From: Paenibacillus faecalis
Lineage (GTDB): Bacteria; Bacillota; Bacilli; Paenibacillales; Paenibacillaceae
DNA: 64,000 nucleotides
Assembly (NCBI RefSeq): GCF_900289175.1
Contig: NZ_LT985747.1
Span: forward strand, 434,250 to 498,249
Direction of reading: 5' to 3'
Positions within the stretch are counted from its first letter, which is position 1. Each line of letters begins with the position of its first letter. Of the stretch, positions 54,564-63,711 are shown in pieces. The notes under the pieces were generated by a model. The model searched no databases. It was not told the origin of the DNA and saw only the letters and a program-made list of their open reading frames with translations. The position numbers were made by a program, and so were the translations under genes.

Positions 54564-56159
54564 TTAAAGCTCGATGTCATCCGGCCAATGAATTTGCACG
54601 CCCTGACGTTGAATTAGCGCTTGATAAGCACGAAGATGCTTCTGATCGGCGCGCACCTCATGCGGCGTTACGTTGTTCTGCAGTGCATAGGCCGCCAAAT
54701 AACCGGCCGATTCCCCGATGTTCCATTCCGTTGGATGGACACGATAACAACCGTTTGTAATCTGGGTGGTGCCGATGTTTTTACAGGCTGGAAGTATATT
54801 TTTCATACGGATTGGAAGCAATGCCCCAAGCGGAATTTCAAACGGATAACTCGGAATATAAAACGTACGGTTTGTGACCGTCGTGATATGGAGGTCCAGA
54901 TGATAGCTTCCTACTCCGATGCTGTCATCATAGCGACGTATCCCTTCTGCCCCCCGTAATTCCCTGCTGACATCCTGCTCGGTTATCGTGTACATCGCTT
55001 TAATCCGCCGCGATTCCCGGATATACGGATACTTTGCCAACCCGTCCGAAGTACCGAGTACATCCCCCCGCAACCGGATTCCCGGATACCCTTGCCCTCC
55101 GTCCGGACGCGGCGCTTCCGTCTGCAGCCAGTAAACGAGCGAAAGGCTCAACTCTTTGGCATTGTCCAAAGATTGAAGTCGTTCTTCTTCGGAAACACCG
55201 ATGAGCGGACCGAGAAAATAATCATTTTGCGGCCAGTTAATTAACGAAATATCCCCTTCGTATGTTCCAGGCTCAAATAAGACAGGATCGATAATGCGCC
55301 GATACGTCCATAACGGCATTACCTTTCGCCCTTCCGCATCCACACGATCATCAGGGAAAAGGCCATATTCCTTCATCCGGGTCGTATCGTCCGAGTCGTT
55401 CGCATACCAGCTCAGAAGCGGAAATTGCGAATACTCTGGCACGTATTGACGCCAAAAATCATATTTCTTCGGCTTCTCAATCGTAAAGTCCTCACCCTCT
55501 ACATAATCGAGGGCTACGACATGCGTAAACGATTGCATATCAGCCGGATTCGCTTCTTCCAATGCATGCGGCTCGCCTGTCTCCAATCTGGATTCCGCAC
55601 CTATGACATGCTCCACGCCGGCCAGCGGAAGAACGTCCCCGCATTCCGTAGCATCAAGAAAGTACTCCCCTTTCAATATCGTTTCCTTACCTGTATACGA
55701 ATGCTTCACAGTGACCGTCTCCACTCTGTCCCCGTTCACCGCAGTTTTGATCGGTTTAACATGATATATTATCGTGATGCGGCCGCTGCTGACGTAAGGT
55801 GCAAGCATATCCTCAAGCACGCGCAGCGCCACCTTCGGCTCATGACAGAGTCGGCTTACCCATCCATTTCCCGGATTCAGTCGTTCGTCACCATTCGCTT
55901 CTTCCGTCAGTGGGTAATTCTGCTTATAGTATGCGCGAACCCGGTTTCGAAACTCACGGTATGACTCCGTGCAGCCAAAGCTTTCTATCCATTGATGCTC
56001 ATCCGGCGGAACGGCCTGACTTGTCAGCTGTCCTCCCAGCCAATCCGTTTCTTCCGTTATCAGGACCCGCACGCCCATCTTGGCCGCAGCCAGTGCGGCC
56101 ATACATCCGCCAAGTCCACCGCCTACGATGACGATATCGGTTCTTTGTTCATTATTCAT
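54564..56159 (-). CDS. FAD-dependent oxidoreductase (FAD_oxidored family)
   Basis: 531 residues without a signal peptide. The dinucleotide fold DIVIVGGGLGGCMAALAAAK lies at residues 8-27 and ITEETDWLGGQLTSQ follows at the usual distance. FLDATECGDVLPLAGVEHVIG and the C-terminal NIGTTQITNGCYRVHPTEWNIGESAGYLAAYAL (in parts) are typical of the PF12831 group, often mis-named xanthan lyases. The substrate is unknown. As the last gene of a locus for an amino sugar or glycoside, it may oxidise a sugar ring. Starts at ATG 56159 behind AAAGGAGC. Confidence 0.85.
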   Translation of the reverse strand: MNNEQRTDIVIVGGGLGGCMAALAAAKMGVRVLITEETDWLGGQLTSQAVPPDEHQWIESFGCTESYREFRNRVRAYYKQNYPLTEEANGDERLNPGNGWVSRLCHEPKVALRVLEDMLAPYVSSGRITIIYHVKPIKTAVNGDRVETVTVKHSYTGKETILKGEYFLDATECGDVLPLAGVEHVIGAESRLETGEPHALEEANPADMQSFTHVVALDYVEGEDFTIEKPKKYDFWRQYVPEYSQFPLLSWYANDSDDTTRMKEYGLFPDDRVDAEGRKVMPLWTYRRIIDPVLFEPGTYEGDISLINWPQNDYFLGPLIGVSEEERLQSLDNAKELSLSLVYWLQTEAPRPDGGQGYPGIRLRGDVLGTSDGLAKYPYIRESRRIKAMYTITEQDVSRELRGAEGIRRYDDSIGVGSYHLDLHITTVTNRTFYIPSYPFEIPLGALLPIRMKNILPACKNIGTTQITNGCYRVHPTEWNIGESAGYLAAYALQNNVTPHEVRADQKHLRAYQALIQRQGVQIHWPDDIEL

Positions 56160-56252
56160 ATCGCAAGCTCCTTTGTTGGTGCATCAACACCCCTTTATTT
56201 CGTGTACGCCATGTTAAATTTCAATGAACAACGCCTAACATCACAGATTTCG

Positions 56253-57152
56253 CTATGACTCCTTGAGAGATTCCAGCACCAATCGGGCCGCACCAATCGC
56301 TCCAGCCCGATTGCCAAGCGTCGCTGCCCGTACCTCAATAACCGGACTCAGCTCTGCTAGCTTACCTTTTAACAGATCAAACCATATGGATTTTGATTCT
56401 GCCACTCCCCCGCCGATGATGATAGCTTGAGGGTTCAATCCAATATGAATGTTATGAATAACAAGGGCCAGATCACTGATGAAACGCTGCACCACAGCAA
56501 GAACTTCAGGCTGCCCGCGTTTAAAATCGGCAAATACTTCATGGCCAGTTGTATAATCGCGGCCCGCCGCTTCTCGGGCAAGACGAACCAATGCCGTCCC
56601 GGATACGTACTGTTCAATGCATCCCTGCATACCGCAATTACATGGATAACCGTTCGGGACGAGAACAACATGTCCCCATTCGCCGCCATTCCAATGGGCA
56701 CCTCGATACAGCTTGCCGCCAATCATATTGGCGCCGCCAACACCCGTACCCAGTGTCAACATCGTCAAATCAGACAAGCCAACGCCTGCACCAAGCCAGG
56801 CTTCCCCAGCCAATGCTGTGTTAGCGTCGTTATCAACGACGACAGGCAAACCGAACTTCCCTTCGCACCACTCGCCTAATTCAAACCCTTGCCAGCCCGG
56901 CAAATTATTCGTTGCATACACGATTTGTCCTGTTTTGACGTCTACTCTGCCCGCTGTTCCGATCCCGATTCCAGCTGCATCCGGATAACGAGACAGCAAT
57001 TGTCCAATGACCTTTTCCACATGAAGGGCGATATGTTCTTTACCGCGCTTGGCTTCCGTTGACATTCTCGTTTCTTCCAGGCAATCTCCCATTTCATTGA
57101 TGACGATCCCTTTAATCGAAGTACCGCCAATATCAACACCGATTATTTTCAA
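56253..57152 (-). CDS. ROK-family sugar kinase, probable N-acetylmannosamine kinase
   Basis: 299 residues. DIGGTSIKGIV at the start binds ATP, VVDNDANTALAGEAWLGAG (with the catalytic Asp) and TLGTGVGGANMIGGKLYRG follow, and the zinc motif reads HWNGGEWGH then CNCGMQGCIEQYVSG. ROK kinases phosphorylate glucose, N-acetylglucosamine or N-acetylmannosamine. The neighbour nanE, 40 nt upstream, makes ManNAc kinase the most natural role (inference). Starts at ATG 57152. Confidence 0.87.
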   Translation of the reverse strand: MKIIGVDIGGTSIKGIVINEMGDCLEETRMSTEAKRGKEHIALHVEKVIGQLLSRYPDAAGIGIGTAGRVDVKTGQIVYATNNLPGWQGFELGEWCEGKFGLPVVVDNDANTALAGEAWLGAGVGLSDLTMLTLGTGVGGANMIGGKLYRGAHWNGGEWGHVVLVPNGYPCNCGMQGCIEQYVSGTALVRLAREAAGRDYTTGHEVFADFKRGQPEVLAVVQRFISDLALVIHNIHIGLNPQAIIIGGGVAESKSIWFDLLKGKLAELSPVIEVRAATLGNRAGAIGAARLVLESLKES

Positions 57153-57192
57153 GCTGCCTTCACTCCTTTCCGTCTATATATCTACATCAGGT

Positions 57193-57885
57193 TCACGCTT
57201 CAAATACCTTTTTCATCTCCGCCGCATACCGCTTTGTTATTAGCTGTGGACGTGTGATGGCTGAGCCGACAACTACAGCATGAGCTCCGAACTTAAGCAT
57301 TTGCGCCGCCTGCGCCGGTGTATGAATTTTCCCCTCTGCTAATACCGGAATGGGCAGACGCTTGACAGCTTCCATAACCAAATCACAGTCTGGATCGTCT
57401 TTTTGCGGCGAATACGGCGTATATCCGGATAACGTTGTCGATACACAATCCACGCCGAGCGAAGCGGCATAAATCCCCTCGTCCAAAGTTGAAATATCTG
57501 CCATCACTTTCTGTCCCCGTTCCTTCATGTAAGCGATCAGTGATTCCAGCTTTTCACCGTTCGGCCGGGCCCGCAGGGTCGCATCCAATGCAACCAGATC
57601 AACTCCCGCTTCCATAAGTTCTTGGACCTCTCTAAGCGTAGGTGTAATATAGACATCGCTACCGCGATATTCTCTTTTAATGATCCCGATAATCGGCAGC
57701 TTCGTTGTTTTTTTAATAGAAGTTATATCCTGTATACCATTCGCCCGAATGGCCACGGCTCCCCCTATTTGAGCTGCCCTTGCCATCTTCGCCATTGTCT
57801 CCGCGCCATGAAGAGGCTCATCCTCAAGCGCTTGACATGATACGATCAATCCTTGATGGACTTGGTCCATTATCGGCTGTGTCAT
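57193..57885 (-). CDS. nanE: N-acetylmannosamine-6-phosphate 2-epimerase
   Basis: 230 residues from ATG 57885 behind AAAGGAAGTGAG; a longer frame to 57930 is not supported. TIM barrel with GLIVSCQALEDEPLHGAETM, AIRANGIQDI, PIIGIIKREYRGSDVYITPT (in parts), DLVALDATLRARPNG and a phosphate-binding GAHAVVVGSAITRPQLIT. NanE turns ManNAc-6-P into GlcNAc-6-P. It is followed by the ROK kinase and preceded by the sugar importer, so the locus handles a ManNAc-containing or sialic-acid-like substrate. No nanA lyase gene is present. Confidence 0.94.
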   Translation of the reverse strand: MTQPIMDQVHQGLIVSCQALEDEPLHGAETMAKMARAAQIGGAVAIRANGIQDITSIKKTTKLPIIGIIKREYRGSDVYITPTLREVQELMEAGVDLVALDATLRARPNGEKLESLIAYMKERGQKVMADISTLDEGIYAASLGVDCVSTTLSGYTPYSPQKDDPDCDLVMEAVKRLPIPVLAEGKIHTPAQAAQMLKFGAHAVVVGSAITRPQLITKRYAAEMKKVFEA

Positions 57886-57938
57886 TGACTCACTTCCTTT
57901 ATGTTGTCCTGTACATGTTGTCCTGTACACTTTCTGAT

Positions 57939-58784
57939 TTACCCTTTGACAGCTCCGGAGATGCCTTCCATATAATAACGTTGCGTGAACAAAAACACGA
58001 TAATGATCGGAACAACCGAGATGACCGTACCTGCTGCGATCCAGCCGAAATTATAGGCAAATTGCCCGTTTAGAAAACTGAGAGCAGATGCGATTGGATA
58101 TTTTTTGGTATCGTTTAGTACGATCATCGGCCAGAGGAAGTTATTCCACATCGCCATAAACTCCAGCAGCCCGATAACAGCAATCGCCGGCTTTACAATA
58201 GGCAGGGCCAGCTGAAACCATATACGAAGCTCACTGGCTCCATCCACTTTACCGGAATCACGCAATTCACTTGGAACTCCCATAAACGCCTGTCTCATTA
58301 AAAACACATTGAACACAGTAACCGCCGATGGAAGAACTACGGCAAGAAAGCTTCCCATTAAACCAAGCGCCTTTACCGTCAAATAGTTAACGACCATCCC
58401 GGCTGCCGCCGGAATAATCATCGTCGCCACCAGCAAGGTAAAAATCAGATCACGGCCTTTAAAACGAAATACAGCCAAGGGATAAGCTGTCAGACAAGAG
58501 AAAAGTATATTCATGACAACACCCAATATGGCAATAACTACGGTATTCCATAAATATTGTGGAAAGTCCATGTAATTCCATACCTGAGTATAGTTTTCAA
58601 AATCGATATATGTCGGGAATATGGCAGGCGGAAAACTGAATACATTTTTCCCTGGCATAAGCGACACGCTAAACAACCATAAGAACGGCCCCATCATAAA
58701 TATGGCAAACAGAATCAAACAGATGTAAAGCAGCGCTAATTTCAAAAATTTCAATGGCTTCGTTTTCGTTTTCATATCATGCAT
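57939..58784 (-). CDS. Sugar ABC transporter permease (MalG-like)
   Basis: 281 residues with six membrane segments, CUT1 family. The inner-loop motif reads ELRDSGKVDGASELRIWFQLALPIVKPA (in parts: SGKVDGASELRIWFQLALP), the EAA loop that touches the ATPase. FNVFLMRQAFMGVP precedes it. It works with the adjacent permease and the binding protein. The ATPase is not encoded here and is probably a shared MsmK-like protein. Starts at ATG 58784, three bases after the other permease gene. Confidence 0.92.
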   Translation of the reverse strand: MHDMKTKTKPLKFLKLALLYICLILFAIFMMGPFLWLFSVSLMPGKNVFSFPPAIFPTYIDFENYTQVWNYMDFPQYLWNTVVIAILGVVMNILFSCLTAYPLAVFRFKGRDLIFTLLVATMIIPAAAGMVVNYLTVKALGLMGSFLAVVLPSAVTVFNVFLMRQAFMGVPSELRDSGKVDGASELRIWFQLALPIVKPAIAVIGLLEFMAMWNNFLWPMIVLNDTKKYPIASALSFLNGQFAYNFGWIAAGTVISVVPIIIVFLFTQRYYMEGISGAVKG

Positions 58785-58787
58785 CCA

Positions 58788-59687
58788 TTAATATGGATTG
58801 ACACCGCCCTTCTGGTTGAATCTGAAAATAATAATACTAAGTGCGGCAATCAACACGCTTACGATTAAGCCGAGTGCAGAAGAGTAGCCAAAATTAAATT
58901 TTTGGAATCCCTGTTGATAAATATATAAACTTGATGTCAATGTAGTGATTCCTGGTCCGCCCTGAGTCAAAATAAATACCTCATCAAATACGCGGATCGC
59001 TGCCATTAATGAAATGAGGGAGCAAAAAAAGACATACGGCTTCAAAAGTGGAATCGTCACCTTACGGATCGACTGCCACCGATTCGCTCCATCGATCATT
59101 GCCGCTTCTACCAAATCTTTCGGAATCGATTGCAGTCCAGCCAAGTAAATCATCATATAGTAGCCAAGGCCCTTCCACATCGTAATGAACATCAATGTCC
59201 ACAGCGCCGTATTCTTGTTGGACAGCCATGTAATCCGTTCTTCCATCAGTCCTACGCTGCTCAAAATATAGTTAACAACACCGTTCTGGCTTAACAGCCA
59301 TCCCCAAATGAGTGCTACAGCAACCATAGAAGTTACGACAGGAATGTAATATGCGGTTCGAAAAAATTTGATACCTTTCACATTGCTGTTCACTAAAATC
59401 GCCATCAAAATGGAAAAAATCTGAATGAACGGAACGACGATGACATATAGCAGTGAGTTGATAAGCGATGTAATAAAGCTCTTATCCTGAAATGCCGTTT
59501 TAAAGTTGTCAAACCCAACAAATTCAGTTTCCCCAATAATAGAGTAATTGGTTAGTGCCAGCGGGAGGCTGTAAATGATCGGCCAAAAAACGAACAATAC
59601 CAGCAGGATCAAACCGGGGGTCATAAAAAGCCAAGCGATAGAGGCTTCTGTTTTGCCAAACCTAGAAAAAATCGATGTCTTGTTCAT
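58788..59687 (-). CDS. Sugar ABC transporter permease (MalF-like)
   Basis: 299 residues with six membrane segments, CUT1 family. TPGLILLVLFVFWPIIYSLPLALTNYSI (in parts) near the N terminus, and the EAA loop LVEAAMIDGANRWQSIRKVTIPLLKP (in parts) near residue 205. It forms the channel with the MalG-like partner. Starts at ATG 59687, 60 nt after the binding-protein gene. Confidence 0.92.
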   Translation of the reverse strand: MNKTSIFSRFGKTEASIAWLFMTPGLILLVLFVFWPIIYSLPLALTNYSIIGETEFVGFDNFKTAFQDKSFITSLINSLLYVIVVPFIQIFSILMAILVNSNVKGIKFFRTAYYIPVVTSMVAVALIWGWLLSQNGVVNYILSSVGLMEERITWLSNKNTALWTLMFITMWKGLGYYMMIYLAGLQSIPKDLVEAAMIDGANRWQSIRKVTIPLLKPYVFFCSLISLMAAIRVFDEVFILTQGGPGITTLTSSLYIYQQGFQKFNFGYSSALGLIVSVLIAALSIIIFRFNQKGGVNPY

Positions 59688-59747
59688 ATGCAGCTTTTGC
59701 CTCCTTTAAGAAAGATCGGGCAGGACAAGCCTGCCCAATGTTACGGA

Positions 59748-61049
59748 TCAATTGCCCAAAATCTTGTTAACTTCTTGTTCTGCTGCCGCCAATTCTTCTT
59801 TTACATCGGCATCATTCAAGTAGATATTCTCCAGTGCCTTGGTTACAGCATGGTTCACATCGTTTGCACTTTCGATACCGATATAGAAGTCTTGAGCCTT
59901 GTCCAAGCTGACCGCTGAAACGGTCTTGGCCACTCCTTCCAAAGTGCCGTCATTTTCTGAGAAGAACGGATCTTTGGCGCTTTCCACCGTAGAAGGCAAT
60001 GTGTTGGCCACTTTCGAAAATTCAAGCTGATTGGTCGCGTTCGTGACATATACAGCGAAGTCAACCGCTTCTTTCTTATGCGACGTTGTAGCTGGCACGA
60101 CAAGGTTCATCGTATTGGAATAGCGGATTCCCGCCTCGCCGACCGGACTTGGTACAGCAAGCATTTTTTCGTAAACGTCCGGAGCTGCTGTTTTGATCTT
60201 GTTAATAAACGGTGAGCTGGATAATGACATCGCAACTTGTTCACTTGCAAAATACTGCACCTGTTTATCATAATTTATAATATCTTTCGGAATAACGCCT
60301 TCCTCCAACAGCGCAAGATTCTCTTGAATATATTCTTCTACTTCCGGTGTATTAAAAGCCGCTTTCTTGTAATCTTCCGTCAAGAACTGCAGGTTCTCTT
60401 CCAACAAAGAGCGTGCTTCCATAGAGAAGATATAACCGTAGACGCCCGTTTTCTCTTTAATTTGACGTCCCCATTGCATTAAGTCCTCTCTCGTCGCTGG
60501 CGGATTGTTCGGATCAAGCCCCGCTTTTTCCACCAGATCTTTGTTCAGGAAAAGAATCGGAAGCCCTGTATACCAAGGCAAGGCGTAGGCTTTACCGTCT
60601 ATTTCTGTTGAAGAGTAGATTCCCTGGAAATAAGCCTCCTTTTGCTCTGGTGTCAGTTCCTGGTTAAAATCGACCAGAGCATTTTTCGTTCCCATTTGAT
60701 TCGCTAATTCGGTATTTAAATTGACCACGTCCGGCGCTTCCTCTGCTGCTATGTTCGTCATCAACTTATTAAGCACAGCATCGTATGGATAGTCCTTCCA
60801 GTCAATTTTTATGTTCGGATTTTCCGATTCATAGTCAGCGATCAGTTTATTAAAATAGTCATTAAATGTAGGCTGTAGCGAAATTGTCCAAAACTCCACC
60901 GTCACTTTCTCACCAGTTTTCCCCTCTCCATCTGCATTGGAAGCGGCCTTGCCGTCATCTGACGTCTTCGAACCGCAAGCTGCGAGCAGACCAACGATCA
61001 TAATCGATGCTAACAACAGTGAAATCAGTCTTCTTCCTGTACCTTTCAT
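59748..61049 (-). CDS. Sugar-binding lipoprotein of a CUT1 ABC importer
   Basis: 433 residues. Signal peptide with lipobox GLLAAC, lipidated near Cys25. The family 1 binding fold shows in TVEFWTISLQPTFNDYFNKLIADYES (in parts), DVVNLNTELANQMG, ALPWYTGLPILFLNKDLVEKAGLD (in parts) and KKEAVDFAVYVTN. It captures the substrate outside the cell and passes it to the two permeases. Its promoter region has a cre site. Starts at ATG 61049 behind AGAAGGGG. Specificity is unknown; context suggests an amino sugar or glycoside. Confidence 0.92.
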   Translation of the reverse strand: MKGTGRRLISLLLASIMIVGLLAACGSKTSDDGKAASNADGEGKTGEKVTVEFWTISLQPTFNDYFNKLIADYESENPNIKIDWKDYPYDAVLNKLMTNIAAEEAPDVVNLNTELANQMGTKNALVDFNQELTPEQKEAYFQGIYSSTEIDGKAYALPWYTGLPILFLNKDLVEKAGLDPNNPPATREDLMQWGRQIKEKTGVYGYIFSMEARSLLEENLQFLTEDYKKAAFNTPEVEEYIQENLALLEEGVIPKDIINYDKQVQYFASEQVAMSLSSSPFINKIKTAAPDVYEKMLAVPSPVGEAGIRYSNTMNLVVPATTSHKKEAVDFAVYVTNATNQLEFSKVANTLPSTVESAKDPFFSENDGTLEGVAKTVSAVSLDKAQDFYIGIESANDVNHAVTKALENIYLNDADVKEELAAAEQEVNKILGN

Positions 61050-61125
61050 GAAACTACACCCCTTCTAAATGTATAATTAGTCTCTAACCGAAAAAAGAAA
61101 GACTGAAAGTTTGCAGAATTCTTGA

Positions 61126-61139
61126 TATAAGCGCTTACA
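61126..61139. promoter_or_regulatory. cre site upstream of the sugar importer operon
   Basis: TATAAGCGCTTACA (on the other strand TGTAAGCGCTTATA) matches TGWAANCGNTNWCA at 13 of 14 positions. It lies 77-90 nt before the binding-protein start, so CcpA control is likely. Confidence 0.65.
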
Positions 61140-61349
61140 ATGAAGACTGAATACTTCTGCCAATCAGCACTAATGCATCCTATGGATCATTGCCTCTTCC
61201 TCCGGCAAACTCATTCTATCATCTTTAGGAGAATATCTCCACTGTTTATTTAAATAAAAGAGATTATTTCTTGTTTTGTTCAAAAACTGTCCGAATGCGC
61301 GGCCGAGAGCTTTCCTTGCCCACCATGTGCTTCAGGTAAGTAATAATAG
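61140..61349. other. Intergenic region between rpiR-type gene and importer operon
   Basis: Beyond the cre site I see no gene and no clear second promoter. It ends in the rpiR terminator. Confidence 0.35.
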
Positions 61350-61396
61350 CAAAAAGGCCGAGTCCGGGAGCAAATGCTCCTAACTCGACCTTTTTT
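61350..61396 (-). terminator. Terminator of the RpiR regulator gene (copy A)
   Basis: AAAAAGGCCGAGT pairs with ACTCGACCTTTTT (one G-U), with an inner GGGAGC/GCTCCT hairpin, 12 nt past the stop. It is a near copy of the hairpin at 62440-62492. Confidence 0.8.
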
Positions 61397-61407
61397 GAAT
61401 CTAATCG

Positions 61408-62274
61408 TTAGAACAGCTTTTCTGAAATGGCCTTGGCAGTCACTTCTCGAACTCTCAAGGCATCATCCTTCATTCTTAATGATACCGCGACATTCAAAAT
61501 GTCTATGACAGCCAATTGAGATATTTTCGCAGAAAGCGAGCTTCCTTGCAACGGATTCTCACGGGCAATCATGAGTAAGACGATATCTGCTACTTTCGTA
61601 ATCGGAGAACGGGCATTACTCGTAATCGCAATAATGGTAGCTCCCGTTTTTTTGGCCAGTGTCAAATTTTCGATCATATCTTTCGTGCTGCCCGATATGG
61701 AAAGTCCAACTGCAACATCTTCTTTCGTCATTAGCGCTGCTTCCATCGCCTGGAAGTGCGTATCCGTCTTGGCACTGCTATGCTTGCCGATTCTGGAAAA
61801 ACTATGTGCTGCCTGTACGGCAGTCAGCCCGGACGAGCCAACGCCGAAAAAATAAATGCTTCTCGCCTGATGCAGCGCATCGATCGCCTTGCCTAATTGT
61901 TCTGAAACCGCCAGTTCCCGTGTCTGTTCCAATGTACGGATATGAGTGGCAATGATTTTCTCATTAAGCGCCATGGCGTTATCTTCTTCTGTAACCTCTT
62001 CATGCAAATGATCAAGCGGCTTCACAAGATCTTGAGCCAATGACAATTTAAAATCCTGAAATCCTTGAAACTTGAGCTTCCGGCATAGACGCAGCACCGT
62101 CGTTTCACCGACATCAGCCTTCTCCGCCAACTCGGTTACAGAATGGTAAATGATATCGGAAGCGTGATCCAATATATACTGAGCGACTTTTTGCTCTGCT
62201 TTCGTAAGTCCATTCAGATGACTCTGAATATTTAATAATGTTTTACCCATCCCCTGTATGGTTGTCAAACGCAA
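61408..62274 (-). CDS. MurR/RpiR-family transcriptional regulator
   Basis: Up to 288 residues from TTG 62274; TTG 62268 or ATG 62250 are possible starts, and 62268 has the best spacing to AAAGGGG. N-terminal RpiR helix-turn-helix (LTKAEQKVAQYILDHASDIIYHSVTELAEKADVGETTVLRLCRKL, in parts) and a C-terminal SIS sugar-phosphate-binding domain with IYFFGVGSSGLTAVQAAHSF and GLSISGSTKDMIENL. RpiR proteins often control sialic acid, ManNAc or MurNAc genes and sense phosphorylated sugars such as ManNAc-6-P. It likely controls this locus. Confidence 0.9.
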   Translation of the reverse strand: MRLTTIQGMGKTLLNIQSHLNGLTKAEQKVAQYILDHASDIIYHSVTELAEKADVGETTVLRLCRKLKFQGFQDFKLSLAQDLVKPLDHLHEEVTEEDNAMALNEKIIATHIRTLEQTRELAVSEQLGKAIDALHQARSIYFFGVGSSGLTAVQAAHSFSRIGKHSSAKTDTHFQAMEAALMTKEDVAVGLSISGSTKDMIENLTLAKKTGATIIAITSNARSPITKVADIVLLMIARENPLQGSSLSAKISQLAVIDILNVAVSLRMKDDALRVREVTAKAISEKLF

Positions 62275-62439
62275 AATCCCCTTTCAACCTGCCCATATGT
62301 AGAATATATTCTTTATTTCCGATTCAGAAGGATGATTTCTACTGTCCTTATTTTATCGGTTTCAGATTCAATAGGCAAGCTTCGCCCTAAGCTTTCACAG
62401 CGGGGAATCAGGATGGCTGACAGGGTAGCAGTGATGAAG

Positions 62440-62492
62440 CAAAAAGGCCGAGGGCGGGAGCAATGTGAACTGCACCCTAACTCGACCTTTTG
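62440..62492 (-). terminator. Terminator of the glycosidase-like gene (copy B)
   Basis: AAAAAGGCCGAG pairs with CTCGACCTTTT, inner AGGG/CCCT pairing. It lies 25 nt past the stop at 62518 and resembles copy A at 61350-61396 over about 50 bp. Confidence 0.75.
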
Positions 62493-62517
62493 TGAATCCA
62501 CTTTGAAGAAGCCACGC

Positions 62518-63711
62518 TTATTTTAAATCCAATGCTTCCCACCAATTGTAATTTTCCAAATAAACGACATCAAACAGCATGACACCATGGGATTTTTGTT
62601 TACACATGCGTACTGCTTTTTTAAACTGTTCAGGATTGCCGTCATAATCCTTCAAGAAAAGGCTGGCTACAACCGGTATTTGCCCATTAACCGCCTGCAG
62701 GCTCATATCAATTGCTCCTTCCACGCTATACCATGATGCAGGACGCCCGCTTTGCTCCGCCTCTTCAATCGATACTTCTGGATAATAGCAACCTGTCATG
62801 AGAAAATCGAGTTCATCAGCATAACCGGAACGATGATAATCCTCAGAAGCCCATGGCAGTTCAGGATGGTACGTTTCACTCCCCCAGTTTACGCCTTCAT
62901 TATAATATAACGGGTACCAGGAGCCGACATAAATGCTGAACGAAAGCTCCGGATTTAACGATTTCACAAGCTGCTTGGCTTTTTTCACGAAGTTTTTTAT
63001 GTTTAATGCCCGCCATTCTGTCCATTTTCCGAACCATTGCCCAAATTCAATCTCTTTCGTACCTTCCTGTACTGTAAATATGTGCTCCGGCCACTTTTCT
63101 ACCCTTTGACCGATATATTGTTCGAACTGCTGCCTGCTCAATTCGCTAAAATCACCGTATATGTTAGGATAACGGCACCGATCCAGCACGACCCCGTCAA
63201 GCTTATAATTTTTAGTAACCTCTTCGATAATTGCCAGTTCATGACGGATCACTTCCGGATGAATCGGATTGACAAAAATAGTCGCATCTGAGACGTTCTC
63301 CGCTGCTACCGGAGCTGAAGACAAGCTTGGATTGTAGAACATGACTTGCCACTGTTTTTTATCATAAGCCAGCCCGTCACGCGATTTCCCCGTACCTTCG
63401 GCAAACACATCGATGTTGGCCAGCACCTGTAGCCCGGTATCCTTCAAGGCATCGATCATTTCCTGTAAGAAATCACGTCCCTTCCACATATCGTAACGTC
63501 CGTCGGACCAACGGCTGACATGATAGGCATATTCGCTCGGGTAGGTTGTATGCCCATAAGGTATTTTCGCATCAACTACAATATGAGTAATTCCCGCTCG
63601 CTTGGCGTTATCTGCAAGCTTTCTTCTTTTTTCCGGATCAGCTAATCGGATTCCATTGGCCAAAAAATCAACCCATAAAATATTCGCGCCTTGATCAATC
63701 GCTTGCTTCAT
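62518..63711 (-). CDS. Putative TIM-barrel glycoside hydrolase (GHL10/DUF187-like), cytoplasmic
   Basis: 397 residues without signal peptide. ANILWVDFLANGIRLADPEKRRKLADNAKRAGITHIVVDAK (in parts), GLQVLANIDVFAEG, FVNPIHPEVIRHELAIIEEVTKNYKLDGVVLDRCRYPN (in parts) and FSIYVGSWYPLYYNEGVNWGSE (in parts) match glycosyl-hydrolase-like 10 (YngK-like) proteins. The conserved Asp in VVLDRCRYP is where such enzymes have an active acid. The substrate is unknown. If enzymatic, it should act on an imported glycoside. Starts at ATG 63711 behind GAGAGGTAA. It is the first gene of the leftward locus. Confidence 0.75.
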   Translation of the reverse strand: MKQAIDQGANILWVDFLANGIRLADPEKRRKLADNAKRAGITHIVVDAKIPYGHTTYPSEYAYHVSRWSDGRYDMWKGRDFLQEMIDALKDTGLQVLANIDVFAEGTGKSRDGLAYDKKQWQVMFYNPSLSSAPVAAENVSDATIFVNPIHPEVIRHELAIIEEVTKNYKLDGVVLDRCRYPNIYGDFSELSRQQFEQYIGQRVEKWPEHIFTVQEGTKEIEFGQWFGKWTEWRALNIKNFVKKAKQLVKSLNPELSFSIYVGSWYPLYYNEGVNWGSETYHPELPWASEDYHRSGYADELDFLMTGCYYPEVSIEEAEQSGRPASWYSVEGAIDMSLQAVNGQIPVVASLFLKDYDGNPEQFKKAVRMCKQKSHGVMLFDVVYLENYNWWEALDLK

